DNA of 64,000 nucleotides, from contig NZ_MCGQ01000001.1 of assembly GCF_002242805.1 (NCBI RefSeq), positions 1-64,000 of the forward strand. The letters are read 5' to 3'. Below, piece by piece: positions 11,101 through 19,429 of this stretch. Source of the DNA: Streptomyces diastatochromogenes. GTDB taxonomy: Bacteria; Actinomycetota; Actinomycetes; Streptomycetales; Streptomycetaceae. Position 1 is the stretch's first letter. Each line of letters begins with the position of its first letter. The position numbers and the translations under genes are program-made. The notes under the pieces were generated by a model. The model was given only the letters and a program-made list of their open reading frames with translations. It did no database searches and was not told the origin of the DNA.

Positions 11101-11926
11101 GGCCGTTCGCGGACACGGGGGTGTCGGTGTGCATCAGTTGGGTCTGCGGGCCTGACTCAGCGTCGCCGGCGGAGTCCCACATCTGGCCTGCCGGGCCACG
11201 GAAGACGGCGTTGCCGTCCTCGTCGATGGCCCGCAGGCCCCCACCGGCGCCCGGCACCACGGACAGGCCGTCCCCGGATGCGGCGAGCCTGACCTGCTCC
11301 AGGGCGGGGTTCTGTGCCGCCTCGGGTGTCTTGACGACCAAGACTTCCCGGTAGCTCTCAGCCGTGGCCGTCAGCTGCAGGTCCACACCGTCAAACACGT
11401 TCGCATAAGTCGCCGTTGCACCATCGAGAGTCGGCTCCGGCAGGCTCCCGGCCCAGCCCAGGGTGACCGACCGCCCGTCCTTGCCCAGACGGATCATGTC
11501 CGAACCCGAACCGCCGCCGGAGAACGACAGGTCCACCACGGCACCCTTGGGAGCAAGCCGGCCGTCAGCACGGCGCTCCAGCACCGGATCGACCGCGCCC
11601 CAGCCGCCGCCGTCTTCCTTCACCCGCTGGGGTGTCGTGGACTGCGTCAGCGTGAACGAGCCGTCCGGATTCGCCTTGGTCGTGGAGTACTCGGTACGGT
11701 CCGCCGTCACCTCCACCGGCTCACCCGACGCCTGCGCCCGCGCCGACGCGGTCGCCTCACCCACCGCCCCGGAATCCGCAGCAGCGGTCGACAGCGGAAG
11801 AGCAGCAACAGTCGGCAACCCAGGCAGCACTGACAGCACGAGTGCGGCCGCAACACCGCCCCAAAGGCAGGAGCGCGCTCTTCGTGCCCTCCTCGCCGGC
11901 GTCACACGAGCCCGCTCAGGCTTCAC
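8171..11926 (-). CDS. Secreted LamG (jellyroll) domain protein
   Basis: About 1251 residues. The GTG at 11926 is preceded at 5 bases by a run of six G, while the in-frame ATG at 11941 has no ribosome site, so I prefer the GTG. A basic region and hydrophobic stretch (LWGGVAAALVLSVLPGLP) form a signal peptide. The middle is beta-rich and holds Cys pairs (SFNCDPHWVDLV). The last third holds two concanavalin/LamG-like folds, each with the SFTVSAWVYL or SFTVSANVRL strand and the FRGRIDEVTVWQYAL or LQELRIWTGAM strand that end such domains. These bind carbohydrate or surface ligands. In Streptomyces such proteins often precede RHS toxins, and here only 145 bases separate it from one on the same strand; I infer a role in display or delivery. 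Confidence 0.85.
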   Translation of the reverse strand: MKPERARVTPARRARRARSCLWGGVAAALVLSVLPGLPTVAALPLSTAAADSGAVGEATASARAQASGEPVEVTADRTEYSTTKANPDGSFTLTQSTTPQRVKEDGGGWGAVDPVLERRADGRLAPKGAVVDLSFSGGGSGSDMIRLGKDGRSVTLGWAGSLPEPTLDGATATYANVFDGVDLQLTATAESYREVLVVKTPEAAQNPALEQVRLAASGDGLSVVPGAGGGLRAIDEDGNAVFRGPAGQMWDSAGDAESGPQTQLMHTDTPVSANGQAQDDPSQPGEGDSTAVLPVKVDDGAVAVHPDLGLLRGKDTVYPVYIDPSVGLGVSERTKLSSDGDKFWMFDGDKGVGKCGTADGYYCGGGYVDRMYFEFAPTKLAGKYVLDATFRAHETWSFNCDPHWVDLVRTDNISEGTRWPGPKQLDLMGDKYVAAGRGTLCSPDQPDAWVEFNDNPDESDENLKSTVRSFADGKISRLTLMLRAKDEGDPRAWKRFDDSAELSVVFAYKPGVPTNVGVIPGVTGTAQCYKSSSNPLVVTIKNPMVQARVQTQVEAHKGDQEGALQAEYVVERGDDAAWHEVWTGYRPDSGWDPDETLEKMPTSDRADGGLYRYRARTQSHWSYHDKSGDLWSSYSPWCYFKIDLSAPKAPRITPGSPYTECTANLCEGKGGPGVPGSFTFQPNTADIDAAGHTDITAYEYKLLSTPAKPVSGSLKVERDVTPRLSGTQVLSVRAKDVHDRWGTPAEFAFKVAPAPGAVGRWRFDDAAPGSGTTLAKDSATEGTRHDATLQTAGAGWSTLARRGDADYSLWLNDGSDDTLRSGYAATAVPAVNTKDSFTVSAWVYLSDASQNRVVLSAPGTNGSAFTLYYSASYKKWVFNRTAGDVKDNAVYLRSIADAGPPPLKVWTHLAAVFDTKNDADKTNDTIQLFVNGRPQGKPVVLNDLSTAYQPWTSTAGLQFGRSLAGGVWGEHFRGRIDEVTVWQYALMPEQIVEDAQLGQDGIAANELVAYWDATAAKGSEIPESTAYPVPSMKLAPAGTTVNEDDNALFLDGANQYAASTGPVVDETGSFTVSANVRLDSQALKAKPVGYKAQVAAQRMGGESSWALWVVKPADDTYQWKFTRTAVDETGKVTQNAEVPAGDVAVTDSWVQITGVFNAQEDWEWTDPSDATKTETRYGKLHLYVGELDQPADTDTFTTPQQGSGELSLGRGTAAGTTGNYLPGGLQELRIWTGAMNADQVRSQVLDSPESV

Positions 11927-11965
11927 CGAATCCCCCCGCATATGAATCTTGTAAAGGTCATGCAA

Positions 11966-11995
11966 AGTAAAGATCCGGTTACCGACGGCAGTCAA
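11966..11995 (-). promoter_or_regulatory. Candidate promoter for the LamG/RHS locus
   Basis: Read on the minus strand, TTGACT and TTTACT are separated by 18 bases and lie about 40 bases upstream of the preferred GTG start. This fits a housekeeping sigma promoter; no start site is known. Confidence 0.35.
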
Positions 11996-12309
11996 TTAAC
12001 TGTGAGGCCGATCACAAGACTTGACCCGATGTCACCCTGACCTGCACGAATAAATCCAGCCACCGAGCTCTCGAACGTAAAGCAGGGCAATCACAGAAAC
12101 ATCACCCAGCCCGGACCAGCAGGACGGACACACCCGCAGCACGCAGACAGGACGTCACCAACAACGCGAGAGAGTCATGCAGCACCCCCACCCCCCGGCC
12201 AGCCAAACACTGCTCCCGCCGCCGGCACCCGAGGCATCTGCACCCCTACCCTAAACTGGCCAGTAAAGGGTTTAAACCTCCCATAAACTCCGGCCGCGAT
12301 GCCTCACTT

Positions 12310-12370
12310 CAAGGGGGTGTCTCTTCCCGCGCGCATCTTGCCGCCTCGGCCGTCACTGTCGACCTGGCCT
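12310..12370 (+). pseudogene. Remnant of DUF3761-type secreted gene, cut by the IS
   Basis: The sequence from the purine-rich GGGGG leader to the IS end matches, with a few changes, the signal-peptide segment of the small secreted gene starting at 19430 (GCCTCGGCCGTC is shared). The translation would read RAHLAASAVTVDLAW before hitting the IS. The upstream block (GGCCAGTAA at about 12258) is also shared with 19368. The start codon is lost (TTG replaced) and the rest of the gene is missing, so this is a decayed third copy. Confidence 0.65.
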
Positions 12371-12489
12371 GGCCTTGACGTTGTTCAGTGGGGTCTGGCA
12401 CAAGTTCCGTGTGACGGTTGCTGACCGTAATGTCAGAGGCATGTGGTGGGATGGCAGAACTTCGTTCCCGTCGTCTGGAGATCGTCTCA

Positions 12490-12765
12490 ATGCCTGCTGC
12501 GTACCCGTCCCTGACGCGGGCTCTGGCCGAGGCACTGGTCGATGTCCTCTGGTTCGTCGAGGGTTGTGAAGACGAGCAGATGGATCCGGACGACGCCGTC
12601 AAGGTCCAGGGCGTCGCCTACGTGGTGACCAAACTGTCGCCCGTGCAACGGGACGAGTTCCTCGACTTGCTTGGCACGATGGCCCGCGAGGAGTCCGATC
12701 CGTCTCGGCGGGCGTTTCTGGAGGAGTTCCCGGACGGCTTCGGGCTCCTGGAGGACGAGGGCTGA
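12490..12765 (+). CDS. Small acidic hypothetical protein, IS passenger
   Basis: A 91-residue acidic protein starts at ATG 12490 with GGAG nine bases upstream. It is predicted to be all-helical (ALAEALVDVLWFVEGCEDEQ, then LSPVQRDEFLDLLGTMAREE) and ends in FLEEFPDGFGLLEDEG. I do not recognise its family. It sits inside the IS inverted repeats, tail to tail with the transposase and nine bases from its end, so it moves with the element. A role as transposition regulator or host-interaction factor is only a guess. Confidence 0.65.
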   Translation: MPAAYPSLTRALAEALVDVLWFVEGCEDEQMDPDDAVKVQGVAYVVTKLSPVQRDEFLDLLGTMAREESDPSRRAFLEEFPDGFGLLEDEG

Positions 12766-12774
12766 CGCGGATCC

Positions 12775-14404
12775 TCAGGCGAGCAGGACCCGTTTGCGGA
12801 GAAGGCCGAAGCTGGCGCGGCCGAACATCTGCCGCTTGAGCATCTTGATCCGGTTGACTGCGCCCTCGACCGGGCCGGAGTTCCAGCCGGTCGTCAGGCC
12901 GGCAATCACCGCGTCGAAGTCGCTGTGCAGGCCGACGGCGAAGCTGCTGATGCCGGGCAGGTTGGCATCTGCGGCCTCGGTGATCCAGTTGGGCAGACGG
13001 GTGCCGCCGAGCGTGGTGAGCATCTCGGCGAACGAGCTGGTCATCTCGGCGGCGGATGCCAGCTCGGGGCAGTGGTCGAGCACGGCCTTGCGGTGCAGCT
13101 TCTCTTCCTCGGTGAGGGTGGCTGGGTGCCGGGTGAGCCAGCGGGTGACCTGCCGCACCGACGGCGGTGGCGGGATGGGGGTGAAGCCTTCTGGGCGGGG
13201 CAGGTCGCGCCGGGCCCAGTCGCGGACGGTGGAGTAGTGGCCGCAGAAGCCGCGGGTGGTGATCTCGCGGTAGAGGTCGAGGACGGTCACCTTCCCGTCC
13301 GTTTCAGCCCAGCGTTGCGCCAGGTAGGGCTTGAACGGGTCAAGTTTGCTGGGGAGTTGGCGCTTGCGACCCTTGACCATGTCCTGCCAGCGGGCAACGC
13401 GGGCGTACCGCTGGACAGTGTGCCGTCCCCAGCCCAGGTGGCGGGCGATGTGACGGATACCCATGCCCTTGGGCGAGGAGGTCATGGACGAGGGCGTGGT
13501 GGGCGCGGGCCCGCTCGGCGAACCTGCCGGTCGGGTCCTCGTCGTGATCGTCCTGGGAGGAGGTTGCCTCAACGGGCGTCACCCACGCGGGCTCCGGTTC
13601 GGGGGCGGCCGACGGGAGTTCTCGCAGGCAGGAACGGTGGGCGGCGACCGTCTTCTCGACCGCAGTGGTGAGGTTCTGCCAGAGGTGGAATCGGTCGGCG
13701 ACCTGGAGAGCCTGAGGTGCCGCGGTGGCGGCCGCCTCGGCGTAGGCGCCGGAGCGGTCGCGGCAGATGACTTCGATGTCGGTATGGGCCGTAAGCCACG
13801 GGGCGAGGGTGGCGGCATCGCGTTCGGGCAGCAGGTCGAGGACCTGGTGGCTCTCGGCGTCGATCACCACGGTGCCGTAGACGTGGCCGCGCCGAAGGGC
13901 GAAGTCATCCACGCCGACGGCCCGGGGCTCGGCGGTGGTCGGGTCGGGCAGATCCATCACCCAGCGCAGCAGCGTGGTACGGCTGGTGATGATGCCCATG
14001 AGCTGCGCGAGGCGAGCGCCTGCCCTGCCGGCCAAGGCCAGTCCGATCGCGCCCATCGCCTGCCGCAGTCGTTCGGTGACACGGCCGTGGCGCCGAGTCA
14101 GCCCTGCCACCTGCTCCACGAACGTCCGGCGACCGCACGCTGTGGCTGCGCAGAGGAACCGTCGGACGCGCAGCGCGAGTTCCGCTCTCCGCCCGGCGGT
14201 GGGCAAGTCTGCGGGAAACCGCAGGTAGGAGCTGTGCACCCGTTCCGTCCACTGGCCGCAATCCGGGCAGGCGGCGCCGGTGAGCGTGCATCGGGCCTCG
14301 ATGCGTATCGTCTCGCCGTCCGCACGTACGGCCACGACTGCGACAGCAGCGACCGAAGGGAACAGCAACTCCTGCAACCGGGACAACACCTCGTTCACGG
14401 CCAT
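12775..14404 (-). pseudogene. ISL3-family transposase, frameshifted
   Basis: The N-terminal part (ATG at 14404) has the ISL3 zinc-ribbon pattern CPDCGQW, the helix-turn-helix region and the DDE core with [20 protein letters not shown] and [14 protein letters not shown], then [11 protein letters not shown]. The frame is lost near 13463-13478 and continues in another frame with [20 protein letters not shown] and ends with TGWNSGPVEGAVNRIKMLKR, the C-terminal Glu-containing motif. The total span is 543 codons plus one base, so a single inserted base (or a sequencing error) splits an otherwise full-length transposase. There is no classical -1 slippery heptamer at the junction. The element is likely non-autonomous unless ribosomes shift +1 there. 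Confidence 0.9.
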
Positions 14405-14539
14405 CGAATGTCAGCCTTGCCAGCCGTACGAGGAGCGATTTCAGGGCGTCTTGCGTACCGCCGAAGGGAGACCAACAACTACAAGGAGTAGTCGGCACAC
14501 GGAACTTGTGCCAGACCCCACTGAAACAACGTCAGAGCC

Positions 14540-14637
14540 ACCCACGGCGTGAGGACAGTATTGCAGGCCGGGCAGGTCAACCGGCCGGTCTGCAGTTGGC
14601 GTTCCACGCTCGCCGCATCGGCGTCGACGATCAGCAC
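14540..14637 (-). pseudogene. DUF6431-type gene fragment, cut by the IS
   Basis: From a GTG at 14637 the frame reads LIVDADAASVERQLQTGRL then CPACNTVLTPW, the N-terminal zinc-knuckle start that I associate with DUF6431 proteins (often linked to IS elements). It stops at the right end of the ISL3 element. Its remainder is not found beyond the left IS end. Confidence 0.5.
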
Positions 14638-14652
14638 GAGGCGGTCGCAGTG

Positions 14653-15774
14653 TCAGCGGCGGGACATGTAGAGGTCGAGGGCCTTGTGCAGCACCTTGTT
14701 GAGCGGGAAGTCCCACTCGCCGAGGTATTCGACGGCCTCGCCGCCAGTGCCGACCTTGAACCGCAACAGCCCCAGCAGGTGGTTGCTCTCTTCTAGGGTG
14801 TCGGTGATGCCGCGGAAGTCGTAGATGCTCGCGCCGAGCGCGTGGGCGTCGGACATCATCCGCCACTGGATCGCGTTGTTCGGCTGGACCTCGCGCTTGC
14901 GGCTGGTGGAGGCACCGTAGGAGTACCAGACGTGCTCGCCGACGGTCAGCATCGTGGCCGCCGCGAGCACCTCGCCCTCGTGGTGGGCGAGGTAGAGGCG
15001 CATGCGGTCGGCGTTCTCGGCCCTCAGCGCAGTCCACATGCGTTGGAAGTAGGCCAGTGGGCGGGGAATGAAGCGGTCCCGCTCGGCGGTCTCCACGTAG
15101 ATGTCGTAGAAGGCGGGCAGGTCCTCGTATTGGCCCTGGATGACCTTGACGCCGGCCTTCTCCGCCTTTTTGATGTTGCGGCGCCACTGCTGGTTGAGGC
15201 CCCGCTGGATCTCCTCCAACGACCGCCCTGCGAAGGGAACTTGGAAAACGTAGCGCGGTTGGCCCACGGCGAAGCCGTCCTCGCCGCCAGGCTCGGTCTG
15301 CTGCCAGCCCATCCGGCGCAGCCGGTCGGCGAGGTCGAAGGCCCGCGGCTCGTGCACGGTGGCCTCCACATCCCGCAACCGCCCAGCCTGCGGGTCGGCG
15401 ATCGCCGCCTTGACCGCCTCGGCACTCCAGCGGCGGGCCACCACGGGCGGCCCCATCTTCACCGAGAACGCACCCTGCTCCTTCAAGTACGTGAGCATCG
15501 GCTCAAGCCACCGCTCCAGATCGGGCGCAGACCAGTCGATGACCGGCCCCTCGGGCAGGTAGGCGAGGTACCGCTTCAGTTTCGGCAACGGCCGCAGCAG
15601 TATCAGTCCCACGCCGACGAGACGATCGCTCTCGTCGAACCAGCCCAGGCTCTCCGCCCGCCAGTCCGGCTTCACATCACCCCACGAGGGAACCTGCATG
15701 TGACTCATCGAGGGCCGGGCCCGGACGAAGGCCAGATGATCTTCACGGGTGATCGCCTTCAGGCGAAAGCTCAT
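14653..15774 (-). CDS. FemAB-family peptidoglycan aminoacyltransferase
   Basis: 373 residues; ATG 15774 lies 8 bases after AAAGGAG, better placed than the GTG nine bases upstream. The protein shows the Fem/MurM layout: two GNAT-like folds joined by a helical arm. Visible markers are PLPKLKRYLAYLPEGPVIDW in the first domain, QWRRNIKKAEKAGVKV at the arm, and FRGITDT with LGLLRFKVGTGGEAVEYLG near the C-terminus, which are typical of FemX/VanK-type enzymes. These use aminoacyl-tRNA to add the first residue of the interpeptide bridge to peptidoglycan precursors at the membrane. It stands alone, without other cell-wall genes, so it may be an accessory second copy; FemX and VanK roles cannot be separated here. 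Confidence 0.88.
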   Translation of the reverse strand: MSFRLKAITREDHLAFVRARPSMSHMQVPSWGDVKPDWRAESLGWFDESDRLVGVGLILLRPLPKLKRYLAYLPEGPVIDWSAPDLERWLEPMLTYLKEQGAFSVKMGPPVVARRWSAEAVKAAIADPQAGRLRDVEATVHEPRAFDLADRLRRMGWQQTEPGGEDGFAVGQPRYVFQVPFAGRSLEEIQRGLNQQWRRNIKKAEKAGVKVIQGQYEDLPAFYDIYVETAERDRFIPRPLAYFQRMWTALRAENADRMRLYLAHHEGEVLAAATMLTVGEHVWYSYGASTSRKREVQPNNAIQWRMMSDAHALGASIYDFRGITDTLEESNHLLGLLRFKVGTGGEAVEYLGEWDFPLNKVLHKALDLYMSRR

Positions 15775-15975
15775 GCGCGGCACTCCTTTGTTCGACGCAC
15801 AAGCCTACTGAGGCGTACGGCACGTCCAGGTCCTTCGTGCACACGCTGTCGTCGCGGACGAAGCAGGCACGGACTGCCCAGCAAGATCACCAATCATGTT
15901 CATCACGGGCGTCGCGAACCCGACGCTTCATCAACGTGCAGAGAGTCGTCCAACAGGATCTCAACAGCATCGGGC

Positions 15976-16020
15976 AATGTGTGAGAGTTGACTCTCACAC
16001 ATTATGAGAGAACACTCTCA
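15976..16020 (+). promoter_or_regulatory. Palindromic operator and likely leaderless promoter of the ArsR gene
   Basis: A perfect inverted repeat with 13-bp arms (AATGTGTGAGAGT and ACTCTCACACATT) around TG occupies 15976-16003. A second copy of the core, TGAGAG-N4-CTCTCA, follows at 16005-16020. TTGACT at 15988-15993 lies inside the first site; a weak AACACT at 16011 is 17 bases downstream, which would place the transcript start at or near ATG 16025. Binding of the ArsR-like dimer would block this promoter, giving autoregulation. Confidence 0.7.
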
Positions 16021-16024
16021 CATC

Positions 16025-16624
16025 ATGGAGCGTGGGAATCGCCTGGGCGATATCGAGATCACTGACCCGAAGGCCATGCGAGCGTTGGCGCATCCAGTAC
16101 GGCTTGCGATCCTCGAGCGTCTGCAACGGCACGGGCCAGCAACGGCAACGCAGTTGTCACCGGATGTCGGAGCCACCCCGTCCGTGACCAGCTGGCATCT
16201 GCGCCATCTGGCGGGCTTTGGGCTGGTCCGCGACGCCGAGGCCGGAACGGATCGCCGGGAGCGGCGGTGGGAGGCTGCGGCACGGGGTTTCCGATTCGAG
16301 ATGCCGGAGGACGAAGAGGGCCAGTCCGCCGCACGGGTACTGTCCCGGGAGATGTTCGCCCGCTCCGCCGGCCTGCCGCATCGGTGGGTGACCGAGACCG
16401 AACCTCAACTCGATCAGGTGTGGCGCAAGCCCGCGGGGCTGGCAAACACCCGCATAGTGGTGTCCCCCGAGGAACTCGCGGCCATCGAGGACGCGATCGA
16501 AAGCGTCCTCGCGCCCTATGTGACGCGCGACCCGGCGCAGCGACCGAGCGACAGCCGCGGCGTCCGGCTGTTGCGCTACGTTCTGCCGGAGGCCGCCGAG
16601 GAGCAGACGGGCGAGACGGCATGA
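16025..16624 (+). CDS. ArsR-family (winged-helix) transcriptional regulator
   Basis: 199 residues from ATG 16025; an ATG at 16004 lies inside the operator and is less likely. The N-terminal half is an ArsR/HTH_20 winged helix: MRALAHPVRLAILERLQRHG, TATQLSPDVGATPSVTSWHL (recognition helix) and a wing with DRRERRWEAAARG. The C-terminal 100 residues are helical and probably bind ligand or dimerise. The stop overlaps the ATG of the exporter by four bases (ATGA), so the two form one operon. With the two inverted repeats in front of the gene, I infer an autoregulated repressor of the exporter, released by an unknown compound. Confidence 0.88.
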   Translation: MERGNRLGDIEITDPKAMRALAHPVRLAILERLQRHGPATATQLSPDVGATPSVTSWHLRHLAGFGLVRDAEAGTDRRERRWEAAARGFRFEMPEDEEGQSAARVLSREMFARSAGLPHRWVTETEPQLDQVWRKPAGLANTRIVVSPEELAAIEDAIESVLAPYVTRDPAQRPSDSRGVRLLRYVLPEAAEEQTGETA

Positions 16625-17940
16625 ACTCCCCGCAGGACACGGCTCCCTCGATATCACTGTGGCGGGACCAGCGCTTCGTTCGCTTCTGGGCCGGGCAGTC
16701 GGTTTCGCAGTTCGGCGACCGGATCTCCGAACTGGCGTTACCCCTGATCGCCGTGGCGGCGCTGCACGCCTCGGCCAGCCAGGTCGCATGGCTGACCGCG
16801 CTTGCCTGGGCCCCGAATGTCCTCGCCATCGTGCTAGGCGCCTGGGTCGACCACCGCGTCCACAAGCGCCGCCTGATGATCCTCGCCGATCTGATACGCG
16901 CGTGCGTGCTGCTCACCCTGCCCGTCGCATACCTGTTAGGCACCGTGACGCTTCTCCAGTTGTATGCCGTGGCGCTGCTGACCGGCGCCGCGGCGGTACT
17001 GTTCAACACCGCCTATCCGCCCTTCTTCGCCCACCTCGTGCCACGCTCGTCCTACGTCGACGCGAACAGCAAGCTCAGCGCCAGCCGATCCGCTTCCTAC
17101 GTCGTCGGCCCCGCCGTCGGCGGTGCCCTCGTCCAGGTCCTGACCGCGCCCGTCGCCGTGATCGCTGATGCCCTGTCCTTCCTGGCCTCGGCCGCCCTGC
17201 TTGGGCCGATCCGGGTCGACGAACCAGCCATCGCTGCCGGTGAGACGGCAGGACCTTCGCTGCTGCTGCGGGCCAGAGAGGGGCTGGTCTTCGTAATTCG
17301 TCACCCGGTGCTACGGGCGAGCCTCGGCTGCGCGACAACCCTCAACTTCTTCACTTTCGTGTCAAGCACCGGCTTAACCGTCCTGTTCGCCGACCGGGTG
17401 CTCGGCCTTTCCGCAGGGACCATCGGGCTGGCATTCGGAATCGGATCAACCGGAGCTCTCGCGGGCGCGGTGATAGCCCCGAAGATCTCGCGATGGATCG
17501 GCGTGGGACGCAGCATCGCGGCAGGCGCCGTACTGTTCCCGGCCCCCATCGCCATCGCCGCCACCGCGAGCGGTCCCACATGGGCCCGCGCAGGGGCCCT
17601 GGGCGTTGCAGAGTTCCTCGCCGGAATCGGCGTGATGCTGTTCGATGTCAACCTCAACTCCCTGCAAGCCGCGGTGATACCGGACGGCATGCGCAGTCGC
17701 GTGGCCGGCGCCTACAGCACGGTGAACTACGGCATACGCCCCATCGGCGCCATCGTCGGAGGCATGCTCGCCACCCTCATCGGACTCAGGACCACCCTGA
17801 TCACGGCCGCCGTAGGAGGAACACTGTCGCTGCTCTGGCTGCTCCCCTCACCGATACCGCGCATCCGCTCCCTGGCTCCGGACGATCCACTCGCCGCCGA
17901 CGGCGGTACCGAGGCAGACAGCCGACCGGTACCTCAATGA
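16621..17940 (+). CDS. MFS efflux transporter
   Basis: 439 residues with about twelve hydrophobic segments. It opens with SLWRDQRFVRFWAGQSVSQF, typical of the MFS_3 (enterobactin-exporter-like, drug-efflux) group, with the loop motif GAWVDHRVHKRRLMILADLI between helices 2 and 3. The protein would export a small molecule by proton antiport at the cytoplasmic membrane. It is translationally coupled to the ArsR-type gene. The substrate cannot be read from sequence; macrolide- or siderophore-like compounds are typical of the group. Confidence 0.88.
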   Translation: MNSPQDTAPSISLWRDQRFVRFWAGQSVSQFGDRISELALPLIAVAALHASASQVAWLTALAWAPNVLAIVLGAWVDHRVHKRRLMILADLIRACVLLTLPVAYLLGTVTLLQLYAVALLTGAAAVLFNTAYPPFFAHLVPRSSYVDANSKLSASRSASYVVGPAVGGALVQVLTAPVAVIADALSFLASAALLGPIRVDEPAIAAGETAGPSLLLRAREGLVFVIRHPVLRASLGCATTLNFFTFVSSTGLTVLFADRVLGLSAGTIGLAFGIGSTGALAGAVIAPKISRWIGVGRSIAAGAVLFPAPIAIAATASGPTWARAGALGVAEFLAGIGVMLFDVNLNSLQAAVIPDGMRSRVAGAYSTVNYGIRPIGAIVGGMLATLIGLRTTLITAAVGGTLSLLWLLPSPIPRIRSLAPDDPLAADGGTEADSRPVPQ

Positions 17941-18188
17941 CACATAGGTGAAGCTCCCGGCCGCCCAGCACCTCCAAGAACTCGAAAGCCGCTGACCAAA
18001 CTAGAAACAGGTACTAACGCCTCACCGACCCTGAACGACCCCACTGGACCGACAGTCCTGGGCCCGCGTCCTATGAGGTTCCTGCAACCCGGATGTGGCG
18101 CACGCTGGCGTCGACAGTTGTTCCCGTGATGGTGGTGAACCGAACCGGGGCCCGGGCGCATACGACGACGCGACCGAAGCTCGCGTGC

Positions 18189-18866
18189 TCAGCCGAGGCC
18201 GAGGCTGCTGAGCGCGGTGGTCCAGTCGGTGACGATGGCGTGCTGAGCGGCAGCCAGGGGGACCTTGCCGTTGCAGACCGCGGTGTGGAGCTTCGTCTCC
18301 ACCGGGTCCTTCTTGTTGTTCACACCCGCTCCCGGCCTGTGGCCAGGGTCCGCGGGCTCCACCCACAGGTTGCGGTAGTCGTTGGGATCGCCTCCGAGCT
18401 GAAGGCTGATCAGGTGGTCGTACTCCGCATCCCCGAGGCGTCCGGTGTAGCCGTAGGAGGCGGCGTTCAGCAGCTTCTCCTTGCGGGTGACCGACTCCGG
18501 CGGCCGAATATCCCCGGTGTAGCCGCCCTTGCGGCAGATCGTCGACGTCAGATTCGCCTGGGTGACAGCCGGGGAGATCGCACCCGGCGTGCACGTGGTG
18601 TCCTCCAGCGGCTCCCCGTTCTCGTACCGGTAGTGGCAGCTGCCCGCCGGCGGCTGCTGCTGCACCGTGTACGTCGCCTGCGGCCCGGCACCCACCGCGA
18701 TGTCCTGCCCCGCCGAACCCGTGGGCGCAGCGGCACCCGACGGCCCAGCCGCTGGGCTCCCGCTCTTCCCGGACCCCTCCGAGTCGGAGAGCGAACCCGA
18801 CGAACAACCCGCCAGCAGCAGGCAGGAAAGCAGCACCAACGGCACGGCACGGCGGATGGAACCCAT
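18189..18866 (-). CDS. Lipoprotein with HNH-nuclease-like domain
   Basis: 225 residues. The lipobox LLAGC places the lipidated Cys at 21, followed by a Ser/Gly/Pro-rich tether to about residue 70. The C-terminal domain carries AEYDHLISLQLGGDPNDYRN (Asp-His at 150-151, Asn at 166), the DH...N pattern of HNH-type nucleases, and Cys at 77, 92 and 111 that could be disulphide-bonded outside the cell. It should sit on the outer face of the membrane. Two more secreted HNH-like proteins lie 2-4 kb away. Extracellular DNA degradation is possible, but activity is inferred from the motif only. Confidence 0.8.
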   Translation of the reverse strand: MGSIRRAVPLVLLSCLLLAGCSSGSLSDSEGSGKSGSPAAGPSGAAAPTGSAGQDIAVGAGPQATYTVQQQPPAGSCHYRYENGEPLEDTTCTPGAISPAVTQANLTSTICRKGGYTGDIRPPESVTRKEKLLNAASYGYTGRLGDAEYDHLISLQLGGDPNDYRNLWVEPADPGHRPGAGVNNKKDPVETKLHTAVCNGKVPLAAAQHAIVTDWTTALSSLGLG

Positions 18867-19429
18867 GACAACCCCTCACGAAAGCGTGACACCTGGGCGT
18901 ATGCTCCCCCGCTCGAGTACCGTCCTACCGCGCAGGGGCGGGCGCGGAGGCGCAGGTGCGCGTCGGGGGTGGAGAGCCGATCCGACGAGGTGTCCTGCGA
19001 GGGCCGTCTCCTGCGGCTGGGGGCGATGGCTGTGCGCATTCGGGGATCGTTTGCCGATGGCTATGGAAGTCATCGAGGAGGTGCCCATGTGATCAACATC
19101 AATGAGTTTCGACGTCGTTCGGGAGACGTGCTTTCGTCCAGGTCGCGATGATCTCGGGTCTGCTCGCCGACCGGAGCGTCAATCCCCAGCCCCCACCGAT
19201 CCAGGCGCTGGCCGAAGGCTTCGCGAGGACGGACCTGGACTGCACCGCACACAACTCGCGCTCTACTCCGGCCTCGTTCGATGCGGCCAAGGCTCCACCA
19301 GCAGGTCACGCCGGAGCGGAGGTGTCTCCTTGGGCAGGCACTTCCCCAGGATTGCCCCATACCGGCCAGTAAGTAGTTCAAACGGCTATAGGATCCCGCT
19401 GCACTTGCTCCACATCGAGGGGGATTCCT
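18867..19429. other. Gene-free stretch with leader of the DUF3761 gene
   Basis: No convincing gene is seen. A minus-strand frame between about 19099 and 19290 reads protein-like (SNEAGVERELCAVQSRSVL) but has no supporting start or family. The last 70 bases (from GGCCAGTAA at 19368 through CTATAG near 19386 and GAGGGGGA) are shared with the leaders of the two decayed DUF3761 copies, so they hold the conserved promoter region. Confidence 0.4.

Larger units (their letters stand above)
12371..14539 (-). mobile_element. ISL3-family insertion sequence with passenger gene
   Basis: The ends are imperfect inverted repeats of about 40 bp. From the left end, GGCYYTGACGTTGTT is followed by CAGTGGGGTCTGGCACAAG and TTCCGTGTG, and the same reads inward from 14539 with one extra T. 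Between them lie a frameshifted ISL3-type transposase (minus strand) and a small plus-strand gene. No 8-bp target duplication is visible, and the flanks belong to two unrelated truncated genes, so the element has probably caused an adjacent deletion or rearrangement since insertion. Confidence 0.85.
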
